From the NCBI GenBank assembly GCA_944474755.1, contig OX104117.1, positions 76,484,926-76,548,925 on the forward strand: a stretch of DNA of 64,000 nt. The letters are read 5' to 3'. The DNA comes from Limnoperna fortunei (Eukaryota > Mollusca > Bivalvia > Mytilida > Modiolidae). The notes beneath the pieces are model-generated. The model did no database searches. It was given only the letters and a program-made list of their open reading frames with translations, and had not been told where the DNA came from. Position 1 is the first letter of the stretch. Each line of letters starts with the position of its first letter. Positions 26,301-36,741 of this stretch are shown in pieces. Position numbers and translations under genes: made by a program.

Positions 26301-27560
26301 TATAATGACCAAACTTGTATCTCACCTGTTACAATGAGGTGCGATATTCAACTGCTAACGTATCAACTTATAATAACCAATCTTGTATCTCACCGGTTAC
26401 AATGAGGTGCGATATTCAACTGATACTGCACCAACTTATAATGACCAAACTTGTATCTCACCTGTTACAATGAGGTGCGAAATTCAACTGCTAACGTATC
26501 AACTTATAATAACCAAACTTGTATCTCACCGGTTACAATGAGGTGCGATATTCAACTGATACTGCACCAACATATAATGACCAAACTTGTATCGCACCTG
26601 TTACAATGAGGTGCGATATTCAACTGCTAACGTATCAACTTATAATAACCAAACTTGTATCTCACCTGTTACAATGAGGTGCGATATTCAACTGATAATG
26701 CACCAACGTATAATGACCAAACTTGTATCTCACCGGTTACAATGAGGTGCGATATTCAACTGATACTGCACCAACTTATAATGACCAAACTTGCATCTCA
26801 CCGGTTACAATGAGGTGCGATATTCAACTGCTAACGCATCAACTAATACTGACCAAACTTGTATCTCACCGGTTACAATGAGGTGCGATATTCAACTGAT
26901 ACTGCACCTACTTATAATGACCAAACTTGTATCTCACCGGTTACAATGAGGTGCGATATTCAACTGCTAATGCATCAACTTATAATAACCAAACTTGTAT
27001 CTCACCGGTAACAATGAGGTGTGATATTCAACTGATAATGCACCAACTTATAATGACCAAACTTGCATCTCACCGGTTACAATGAGGTGTGATATTCAAC
27101 TGTTAACGCATCAACTTATAATGACCAAACTTGTATCTCACTGGTTACAATGAGGTGCGATATTCAACTGATTATGCAACAACTTATAAATGACCAAACT
27201 TGTATCTCACCGGTTACAATCAGGTGCGATATTGAACTGGTACTGCACCAACTTATAATGACCAAACTTGTATCTCACTGGTTACAATGAGGTGCGATAT
27301 TCAACTGATTATGCAACAACTTATAATGACCAAACTTGTATCTCACCGGTTACAATGAGGTGCGATATTCAACTGGTACTGCACCAACTTATAATGACCA
27401 AACTTGCATCTCACCGGTTAAAATGAGGTGCAATATTCAACTGCTAACGCATCAACGTATAATAACCAAACTTGTATCTCACCGGTTACAATGAGGTGCG
27501 ATATTCAACTGATAATGTACCAACTTATAATGACCAAACTTGTATCTCACCGGTTACAAT
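23029..27560 (+). repeat. Kilobase super-repeat: spacer plus 68-bp block, three times
   Basis: The same ~351-bp spacer (ATTTGTACTCAATTTG through TTTTTTTGCATTC) starts at 23029, 24191 and 25489. Each copy is followed by a 68-bp array of different length. Spacings are 1162 and 1298 bp, a difference of two 68-bp units. This shows segmental amplification of the satellite together with its flank, followed by changes in monomer number. Confidence 0.93.
23384..27560 (+). repeat. 68-bp satellite array with dimeric higher-order pattern
   Basis: About 50 units of 68 bp: ATCTCACCGGTTACAATGAG, GTGCGATATTCAACTG, a variable block, then ACTTATAATGACCAAACTTG. Two monomer types alternate over long stretches, one with GATACTGCACC...ATGACC and one with GCTAACGTATC...ATAACC. 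This gives a 136-bp dimer. The array is interrupted by two 351-bp spacers at 24191-24541 and 25489-25841. Confidence 0.95.
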
Positions 27561-28125
27561 TAGCGGTCAGATGTAAGTTGAGGTGTTAAAGATGAACATA
27601 TAAACGGCTAATAATCACACTTCATTGTAAGCGGTGAGATGTAAATTGAAGTCTTAACGATGAACATATAAACGGCTAATAATCACACCTTATTGTAAGC
27701 GGTCAGATGTAAGTTGAAGTGTTTATGATGAAAATATTAACGGCTAATAAGCACACCTCGGTGTAACCCGTGAGATGTAAATTGAAGTGTTAAAGATGAA
27801 CATATAATCGACTGTGTATCACACCTCATTGTTACCGGTGAGATGTAAGTTGAAGTCTTCACGATGAACATATAAACGGCTAATAATCACACCTCATTGT
27901 AAGCGGTGAGATGTAAGTTGATGTGTTAAAGATGAACATATAATCGGCTAATAATCACACCTCATTGTAAGCGGTGAGATGTAAATTGAAGTGTTAAAGA
28001 TGTACATGTAAACGTCTAATAATAGAACCTCATTGTAACCGGTGAGATGTAACTTGAGGTGTTGAATATAAAGATGAACATATAATCGATTGATTATCAA
28101 ACCTCATTGTAACCGATGAGATGTA
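27561..28125 (-). repeat. 68-bp satellite in reverse orientation, diverged
   Basis: Eight or so units with the reverse complement of the forward core (CACCTCATTGTAACCGGTGA then GATGTAA) but a different spacer (TTGAAGTGTTAAAGATGAAC then ATATAAACGGCTAATAATCA). The strand switch lies at about 27560, inside a shared CACCGGTTACAAT. Only the ~23-bp core is conserved between the two orientations. Confidence 0.88.
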
Positions 28126-28367
28126 AAGATAATATTAACATTTTTTGTCCAATCCAATTGACAAGTCAGTCACATGCTGTTTGAAAATTAACTTTACATT
28201 TAAAAAAATACCCCTCCCGTCAGGTGATGTTTATGGTGTTCAACATTTCGAAAATTGATGTAAAATCTTGCTTCTTTTACCACTGAACCAATTGCAACAT
28301 CTGCTTTTATTTTTTGAGTAATCTGCCGTTTAGCCCACTCTGACACCAGTCCATCAACCTATACATA

Positions 28368-28600
28368 GATTGTTTGTTTGTTTGAAGGCTGTTTAACGCC
28401 AATTTTCTGAAATGGTTCAGCTATATCATAGCGTCCAATTTTCATTGAGGGAGGAAGCCGGAGTACCCGAAGATAACCCAGACCTTTGGTAGGAAAACTG
28501 GCAATCCTTGTGAGTTAAGCTTGGGAGTCGAGCGCGCACTGCCCGCAGTGAGACTCGACCCCGCAATCTCATTGTCTCAGTGTGACAGACCACGTGATAA
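28368..28600 (-). mobile_element. SINE copy 1 (tRNA head mostly lost)
   Basis: Body motifs CAGCTATATCATAGCGTCC, GAGGAAGCCGGAGTACCCGA and GGAAAACTGGCAATCCTTGT match the other copies in this window. On the minus strand the element would end in a CAAACAAACAAA tail (28368-28383). The tRNA-related head, expected right of 28590, is degraded. Confidence 0.75.
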
Positions 28601-28615
28601 ATGACGTAAACTAAT

Positions 28616-29788
28616 GAAGCAACTATTTTGGGTTAAGTTGGAAAAGAGAAAGTTTAAGATCAATATGTTATGACCGGTTTACGTCCTTTATTTATATTGA
28701 CATTCAATGACTAAGGCCATTCGTTGGTCAGTCTTTGTCTAAATTTTTGACAAGAAACACCGTCATTTGTATCGTTGCATAATCTTCTAGACTTGTATAT
28801 TATTTTTTGTTTATGCTGTATCGTCATGTTTGTCGATCCGATACTTAATAAGCTTGCTGGTTGGTAGACTCTTTAGACTTTTATATAATATTTTGAACTA
28901 CCTGTATTGTGTTTTTACACGATCCCAGTGGACTTATATTATTCCATCACCGACTGAAAAAATACTTGAAGCATTTAGAGTTAAACGCCACTGATGAGTC
29001 TTAAGTAGACGAAACGCGCGTCTGGCGTAAAGAATTTGTCACCTTGGTAATTTTGATTACATCTTGTTGGAATATTTGAGCAAAGACAAGTAACAGCACG
29101 GCACGTCCACGGCTGGCGGACTTGGGAAGCAACTATTTTGGGTTCAGTTGAAAAGAGAAAGAGAAAGATCAATATGTTATGACCGGTTTACGTCATTTAT
29201 TTATATTGACATTCAATGAATAAGGCCATTCGTTGGTCAGTCTTTGTCTAAATTTTTGACAAGAAACACCGTCATTTGTATCGTTGCATAATCTTCTAGA
29301 CTTGTATATTATTTTTTGTTTATGCTGTATCGTCATGTTTGTCGATCCGATACTTAATAAGCTTGCTGGTTGGTAGACTCTTTAGACTTGTATATAATAT
29401 TTTGCACTACCTGTATTGTGTTTTTACACGATCCCAGTGGACTTATATTAGTCCATCACCGAATGAAAAAATACTTGAAGCATTTATAGTTAAACGCCAC
29501 TGATGAGTCTTAAGTAGACGAAACGCGCGTCTGGCGTAAAGAATTTGTCACCTTGGTAATTTTGATTACATCTTGTTGGAATATTTCAGCAAAGCCAAGT
29601 AACAGCACGGCACGTCCGCGGTTGGCGGACTTGGGAAGCAACTATTTTGGTTAAGTTGGAAATGAGAAAGTTTAAGATCAATATGTTATGACTTGTTTAC
29701 GTCATTTATTTATATTGACATTCAGTGACTAAGGCCATTCGTTGGTCAGTCTTTGTCTAAATTTTTGACAAGAAACACCGTCATTTGT
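28616..29788. repeat. ~510-bp tandem repeat, 2.3 copies
   Basis: Units begin GAAGCAACTATTTTGG at 28616, 29126 and 29635; the third stops at 29788. Each full unit contains GCCATTCGTTGGTCAGTCTT and, near its end, CACTGATGAGTCTTAAGTAG then ACGAAACGCGCGTCTGGCGT. A related single copy occurs at 53130-53370, and the reverse complement of its core at about 52780-52830. Confidence 0.9.
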
Positions 29789-31183
29789 ACTTAATACCGG
29801 TTAAATAAAATTTGATCGATAAACGTCGGTATACTATAATCAGATGTGAAGTTAGCTTGTTATTATCTTTAGATGACTGTTAAAATCCAAACTAGTTTGT
29901 CTTAACTCTAAGGCATGCAGGCAAATGTTAAATGTATGATGTAATTCAATAAGCTGGTGATATGTAGAGTGAACAAAAAACTTACAAAACGTGACAATAA
30001 TTTGTAGTGCTTCTAGTGGTCACATGTATCATTTAAGGTATGTTTAAAACTGGTTTCCAAAACTGTCCATATTATGCTTAATAATAGTTTAAAGCTAGTA
30101 ATTTGTCACCTTTGACAAAAAAATTGTAATTGGAAAAGCAAACACTCGTCTGAAATGACAAATTAAATATAAATATTAAAAGAACCGTACACTGGCCTAG
30201 AACGTTCTTCAATTATAGAGAACTTTAATTAGTCTCTTATGTGTTCCTTCGTCATCTCAGATATACAAAGAATGAACCATTTTTGTAAGACAAAGAGGAA
30301 ATCACTATTTTCATGTAAAGCAAATGATAACCAAAGTAATCTTCTGAAGAAAAAATGCGTTATTTTTATATAAGAAACTTTTGAAAAATTAATGATTGCT
30401 CCCGAACTGACACAAGCGCTGTAATTCTGTGGACTTGGTGTAAATCGAGACGTATGCAATCATGTAAAACAACGGCTTGGTTACAATCAAGAGACTAACG
30501 TGGATACAGCTTTATTAGGATACCAAAAACACCAGTGACTAGATTAAAAAAATCTAGTCCTTATATACTTTTGTTACAAACATATCAGTTAATGAAGTTT
30601 GATTATTAACATTGATAAAACATAGCTAAAACGTTAAAATATTCTAAAAATATTAAATTTGTACAAGTTTACAACGCAGTCCGATCATTGTCAGTGATAA
30701 GTCATAAACGGAAGGCATTCTAATTAAAAACGTGTCTATGATCACAGTTCAATACACAACACCAATTAAAAGCGTTTCCGTTATCACAGTTCGATCTATA
30801 ATATTGTCCGTTCCAACTGGACTGATCTTTCTTCATCCTCAGGGTTACAACATTACACGACCACCAGTCGTTTATAAACTTTATTAACTGTTCGTGACAT
30901 TGTATTCCGAATCTGTTGTGTTACAATCATCTTTCCTGAATACGATGAAAGGACAGCCTGATGTGCTCCAAAATATCTCATTGAGCTGTAATATTCGCCT
31001 TCGAAAAAAAAAAACAACAAAAATACACAGACAAAATTTGGCAATGTCGAGATTTTCGGATAAGTGCGGATATATGTTCAGAAGCATACATTGTACAATA
31101 AAGCAAAACTTTTTTGCTGATAAAAATGCAAAATATTTCTTGATATCAAAATTTATAATATCAAATTTATGATATCGAGAAAG
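29789..31183. other. Gene-free stretch
   Basis: AT-rich. ORFs are short, overlap on both strands and carry no recognisable domain. Confidence 0.4.
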
Positions 31184-31440
31184 ATTTGTTTTGTTTGTTT
31201 GAATGGTGTTTTAACGCCACTTCCGGCATTTTTTCAGCTATGTCATGGCGCCAGTTTTTATTGGGGGAGGAAGCCAGAGTACCTGGAGAGAATACCCGAC
31301 CTGCGGTCGGAAAACTGGCAATCCTTGTCAGTTAAGATTAGAGTCCAGTACACCCTGACTGCAATGAGAATCGAACCCGCGGAATCGACCACGTGATCAA
31401 TAGGAGCCGAACTACCTTAACCACTCGGCCACCGAGGCTC
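31184..31440 (-). mobile_element. SINE copy 2, near full length
   Basis: On the minus strand it starts with a tRNA-like head (GCCTCGGTGGCCGAGTGGTT, A-box-like, then GGGTTCGATTC, B-box-like). The body follows, and it ends in CAAACAAACAAAACAAA. This is the best-preserved copy. The head is a SINE promoter relic, not a functional tRNA gene. Confidence 0.85.
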
Positions 31441-32779
31441 TATCGGGAAAGGTAGAGGACTTTGTGATATCAGAAAATCGAATTATTGCATGCAGAAATA
31501 ACCAAGTGTTTTATTCAAAGGTATCCCGCTGTGTCATATGTATTAATTAACATGCAAGGAATTATCTGTAGCAAGACTGTAAGGGTTCGTTACGGCATAT
31601 CTACGGTGTTATTGTTTTATGAGTTATAAAAGTTAAGAAAAGAAAAGGAAAGGTCTTGTAAGAACACATTTAACCAAAGGCAGCATAATTTATTTATACA
31701 CAATGGATTTTTATAATACAAAAACTTGGTTTTCGGACTTTTATTTCTCGACATGGTAATAAAAAATAGAGTTTTATACCAGAAATAATTTCTTTCAAAA
31801 AATAATTTATGATATAAAAAAAACGATTTTGGATAAAAAAATATGAGTATTTCTGAAGAAACATCAACAAAATTGTTGGGAAATATAAACAGAGAAATAT
31901 CTACTTGAATCATTTTGTATCATATTATAAATCGTTAACTAGTATTGGATCCTACAGAATCTTACAGCCTTCAGTACAGTACAAGATAAGAAAATCTGAG
32001 ATACCATTGGTCAAATCATACCCGAGTATGTCTAAGATGTTATAAATATTGTGATGACATCAGTATTCTATTCTATATGTTCTAATCCGAACATTACAGT
32101 TTTGTTGACAATGACCGAGTGGATAATGAATAATAATGATATTACTGCTCCAACCGTACCAATAATTATAACAGGCACGGAATGCCGTACGTCAAGAAAT
32201 ATGATATTTACATATTTTCCTTTAACTCTCAAAAAGTTAATTTCCATAATCTTCAAAAGAACTAAGCAGTGTTTTTTTTCTTCATACGCCTTTTTATATT
32301 ATTATATATTTAAAAAAAACACATTTCTGTCCAGTAGGACCATGCCAGTGGTAACCAGCTTGTCACTACGGAAAGACGGTTGATATACATCTCGCGAATC
32401 TCAGTGCAAATATCTAAACACAAGTTTCCCAGTAACACATTAATATACAACGTTTGAATCATATGTAGATAATTTGTTTGACATAAGTGCTTCAAGAGAT
32501 CTTTTCCGAAGTGGGCTCGCTAAAACGGATCTGTTTGTCAGGTCCATTTAACCGACAACACAAACATATGAATCAAATAATAGATTATGAAGTAAACTAA
32601 ATACTGTGATTTTAATGGTAGCACAAATTAATGTATCTCTAGTATTTTTAGCGCATTTTAAAGCTTATAATAAATACCGTTGTTCAGTGGAATAAAAGGA
32701 AAAAATGGGATATAATTCATATATTATATAAGCCGTTAGAGCCGTTTTATTTAAAGACATTTAGGTTCTTTTTTTCATT
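31441..32779. other. Gene-free stretch
   Basis: No exon I can support. Confidence 0.4.
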
Positions 32780-33260
32780 TTATTTTCATGAAGATTGAAA
32801 GAGGATGAAGGGTTGTCTTGAGTTGTGCATATTCACACGTATAGGTGACTTTTATGATTTCGATATTCAAATTTGTCCCCAATGGGCTCCATTATTTACC
32901 GATATGACACAATATAATGCCACTGGTTTGCCAAGTTTCATGAAGATTGAAAGAGGATGAAAGGGTTGTGCATATTCACACATAGGTGACTTTTTAGTAT
33001 CTAACGCAATATAATGCAAGATGTTTTGCCAAGTTTCATGAAGATTGAAAGAGGATGAAAAAAAAGGGGGGGGAGGGGTCATCTCGAGTTGCGCAGGTTC
33101 TCCAGTGGTTGATTTATACCAGTTAAATATTCAAATGTCTTGCTGTTGAGCTCCCTCACATACCGAATCCGTCCTTATGCCTTAAATTCCTTTTTACAGT
33201 ATCTAAAGCTGTATAATGGAAGCTGTTTTGCCAAGTTTCATGAAGATTGAAAGATGATGC
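32780..33260. repeat. Irregular tandem repeat built on TTTCATGAAGATTGAAAGA
   Basis: GCCAAGTTTCATGAAGATTG followed by AAAGAGGATGAAGGGTT-like sequence recurs at about 32786, 32932, 33030 and 33232, with spacings of 100-200 bp. It is interrupted by a poly-G run at about 33065. It looks like a degenerate dispersed repeat. Confidence 0.7.
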
Positions 33261-34833
33261 AGTGCTCGTCTCGGTATGTAGTGGTCCTTTTGTTCCATAT
33301 TCCAAATGTGGGTGTCCGGATGATATTTCAAAAAGCTTGCATCAGATTTAATATCAGATTTCAATGAAACTTTGGGATATTGCTACATATTTGGTGGGCG
33401 TAAAAAGCTTATTGATGCTTTTCCGAAGAATAACTGAAAACTTTTCATATGATGTCAGTGGACAATACTGGGAGGATTCACAGTGCTCGACCCACTGAGC
33501 AACATAGCGCGTCCCGGGTGGCAGGGAGACCCTCTTGATGGGGGTTGTCAGAATACGTAAAGTCTGGCCGCGGATCGTAGTGGGTAACGTATTTGGAGAG
33601 GGCCTCGCTCCTGGCACGATAAAGACCCTTTTGTAGATTTGTCCCATCCTACCCCCTTTTTTGGTGTGTTAATTGTTCTCGTCCTGGACACAGTTGAAAT
33701 ACTGCTCGCTGAACTTAAAACAAACATCATATCAACCTATATAAATAAATCTGATAATTACTTATACCTAGACATGTCTACATCACTATTTTACAGGAGG
33801 CAAAAGTATGCCACCAAAGTTTAAAGGTACAGAATGGTATACGTCATGTACCCAGATAACGGACACTAAGTTGTATGTACACAAATTACGGAGTAATATT
33901 GCCCGTACGTTGCTTGTCGTCTATAGAAAAATCAAATTGAAAAAAGTATTTTGTTCATGGTTTTGCATTTGTTGTGTTTCAGTTATTGATATTTCATGCA
34001 TGTTAGGAAATAACTTATATTTGAAGATCTGTCGGCATCAATTAGTGATTTGATGGTCGCAGATTATGTTTTCTGGTGACGCTTAAGCGAAGTCCGTTTA
34101 CCAATTGATACCGACAGATCTTTAAATACATTACGGTAATCTTCGTTGGAATGTAACGGCAAAAAAAATCAAGCTAAGCTTTAATGAGACATTTTATATA
34201 ACGGAAATAATAACTGCATTTTTGTCTTAAGATCCGACAGCATTAATGGTGGAATTGATGCATTAAAATTATTCTATGTCCAATCAAAGTTAACAATACA
34301 TCCAGTGTTACGTTAAACATGTTAAATGTGTTAAATATAGCCGGAAATGAGCACACAAACAGCCAGTATCAAGAAAGAATATGTCCAACATGCTGAGGTA
34401 CATGTATATTTATTTGAGTGTCTTATATGAAGGGATACGAGGACAAGGTTAGTTATTTAAATCTGAATCTATATTTTAAAACACCATATTTAAAGTTCAC
34501 AAACATAGATAACCGAAGTAAAATAACTTTATCAAAATAATTTAGTAACCCTACACTGTATATATACACATAAATGCAACTTTACAGTTTAAAGACACAA
34601 TTGTCCTTTGTCTATTTTGACAATATACTAAAACAAGAATCTTTTTTCAAAAAATAAAACTGCCATAGGTAAGTAGTTTTTCTTATCCAACGTATAAGAC
34701 ATTTTACCTGTGTAAATAGTCTTATAAAATAAATAACTATTTTACTTCCCTTTACACTAGAAACCGTAAATATTAAAAAACTGTCAATTTCATGTCGAGC
34801 ACACTTTTCCAAACATATTAAACACGTATATTA
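33261..34833. other. Gene-free stretch with a GC-richer block
   Basis: The block at about 33470-33650 is more GC-rich. On the minus strand it reads GTTGCTCAGTGGGTCGAGCA, vaguely like a tRNA A-box region, so it may be a SINE or LINE tail. Nothing else is supported. Confidence 0.35.
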
Positions 34834-34895
34834 TTATTTTTTCTTCCACTCTTGCTGCACCTTTGCTTCTGTTTTAGACTGCAGTTTAAACATCT
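34834..34895 (-). CDS. Putative short terminal coding exon, gene unidentified
   Basis: After a strong acceptor (TCTTTTTCTAG) the minus strand codes MFKLQSKTEAKVQQEWKKK and then stops (TAA, 34834-34836). It has a lysine/glutamine-rich, helix-prone composition, with AT-rich downstream sequence as expected of a 3' end. No partner exon was found within the window to the right, because the transposon at 35142 starts only 250 bp away. It may be the last exon of a gene split by that insertion, or a chance open stretch. Confidence 0.3.
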
Positions 34896-35164
34896 CTAGA
34901 AAAAGAACATAATCTCTCAGGATTTATAAACATTGTTAACAAATTAGCCATATTATAATAGCTTTCTGATAAGGAAATAAAACTAGTTATATCTGGTATG
35001 CAAAAATAGAACGATAAAAAAAGGAATAAATAATCTTTTTATCAAGTTGAAGTGGATATATTTTTGTAAAAACTTTAATATTTACCAAAGACTTAATGAG
35101 TCACATCAACACACACATATCTTAACAATTTCACTGACGGGTATGGAACGCCGTGACTGTCTTA

Positions 35165-35605
35165 TGTTGGTATGTTTTTTTTTATATGCTGTGGTTCCGT
35201 TATTATATGGTGTGGTTCTGTAATTATATGCTGTGGTTTTGTTATTATATGCTGTGGTTTAATTATTATATGCTGTGGTTCTGTTATTATATGATGTGGT
35301 TTCGTTATTATATGCTGTGGTTCTGTTATTATATGCTGTGGTTTTGTTATTATATGCTGTGGTTCTGTTATTATATGCTGTGGTTTCATTATTATATGCT
35401 GTGGTTTTGTTATTATATGCTGTGGTTCTGTTTTTATATGCTGTGGTTTCATTATTATATGCTGTGGTTCTGTTATTATATGCTGTGGTTCTGTTATTAT
35501 ATGTTGTTGTTTCATTATTATATGCTGTGGTTTTGTTATTATATGCTGCGGTTTTGTTATTATATGCTGTGGTTCCGTCATTATATGCTGTGGTTGTGTT
35601 TCGTC
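35165..35605 (+). repeat. Left TIR minisatellite, 21-bp unit
   Basis: About 20 copies of TTATTATATGCTGTGGTTCTG. The unit is a multiple of three without stops, so long ORFs appear on both strands (YMLWFCY repeated). They have no other coding support. The arm is matched in inverted orientation at 40186-40630. Confidence 0.95.
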
Positions 35606-35667
35606 ATTACAACTAAAATGGCGGCAAGTCAGTAAATCCCGATTAGTAAAGTATTGGAAGATTTAAT

Positions 35668-36741
35668 ATGCAAATGTTTGCTGATAGATTCGAAGCTAAA
35701 AAAATAACCCCAGACATCGTTTGCAAATTGTCAGCACATGAAATAGAAGCTCTAGGCATATCAGGTAGGGCAGAAATGATGAGACTTAGAACCGAGTGTG
35801 TTAAATATGGAACTGATAAGCCACAAAGATTAAACTCTGTTTATAACATTCCAAATACAGTACTGAAAAATTTGCTTGAACACTATTTTACCGTTTCTGA
35901 CATTTCGAAAATGCTATCTGAAAGCACTGTTTACGGACAAATGACTCAATTTGAGCAAAATAACTTTTTACAAATAAGCGACCATGATCTTGATCTGACA
36001 CTTGGAGAAATCATGAAAGATGTTTCGTTATGTGGAGAAAATCTCTTATGGCCGATGCTTTTTAATATGCACGGACAATAATAAGTCCGACACTGTATTG
36101 CAGTGTTTTCTGTCCGGAGTAGAAAGATATGGTGTCCCTTATAGGGTAAGATCTGATTAAGGTCTGGAAAATGTTGGTGTTGCAGCCTACATGTTGTTTA
36201 AAAGGGCTTAGGGGGCATGCTAACAGGAAAAAGCACACACAACCAAAGGATCGAGAGACTGGAGAGATGAATACGATGGAGTACTTGCATTTTTCTACAA
36301 CTTATTCAATCCCATGGAAGATAAAGGCATACTTTATCCCTTAAATCAAACTCATTTAGCTGCCCTCTACTATGTATTCATCGCAGAAATCAACAAAAGG
36401 CTTTCATTTTGGAGCGATGCATGGGCTGGACATAGACTCTGTACTGTAAAGTCATTTCCCTTCAATATGTGGACATCAGGGCAACTTCAGAACCCTGTTG
36501 GACTTGATGCTAAAGATCTTCAAAACTACGCCACTGAAGGATTTCTTGATCAAGGCGATGTTCAAGAGGGAGATCGGCCTATATTTGTTCTCTTTCTAAT
36601 TATGAGTGTCGAAAGCACACTCATTAATGATGAGTGTCGAAAGGTGCTAGACCACGAATTTATCAGAAATCGTTAAAACTTTGGAATAGATGATTTTCAG
36701 AGATGTTTGGATGTTGTTGAAAGAAAACTAGCTAAGTTTTG
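35668..36741 (+). pseudogene. Integrase-core transposase, internally deleted
   Basis: The N-terminal part (35668-36081) starts MQMFADRFEAKKITPD with a SAM-like small helical domain (CKLSAHEIEALGISGRAEMM). A helix-turn-helix region (LEHYFTVSDISKMLSESTVY) and DLTLGEIMKDVSLCGENLLW follow. The sequence then jumps to DNNKSDTVLQCFLSGVERYG and PYRVRSD, where the second catalytic Asp is followed by a stop (36158-36160). Next come a degraded H-Q-R-E region (HTQPKDRETGE), a MEDKGILYPLNQTHLAALYY segment, and WSDAWAGHRLCTVKSFPFNMW. A stop at 36674-36676 interrupts the last helix, which ends KLAKF at 36741. The block with the first catalytic Asp is deleted, and the Glu region is mutated. The protein cannot be active. 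In intact relatives this is a DDE integrase-type transposase acting in the nucleus on the TIRs. Confidence 0.75.

Noticed and set aside
23384..28125. A CRISPR-like array (regular repeats with variable middle)
   Set aside because: Eukaryotic context, direct contiguous 68-bp units, and variable blocks limited to two alternating types; it is a satellite.
31380..31440. A tRNA gene on the minus strand (GGCCGAGTGGTT, GGTTCGATTC)
   Set aside because: It is the head of a SINE found in several copies; acceptor stem and other arms are degraded.
35153..35635. Long ORFs (YMLWFCY and QHIITKP repeats) in the 21-bp minisatellite, and their mirror at 40163-40681
   Set aside because: The unit length is a multiple of three without stops, so ORFs arise on both strands automatically. 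The arrays are the TIRs of a transposon.
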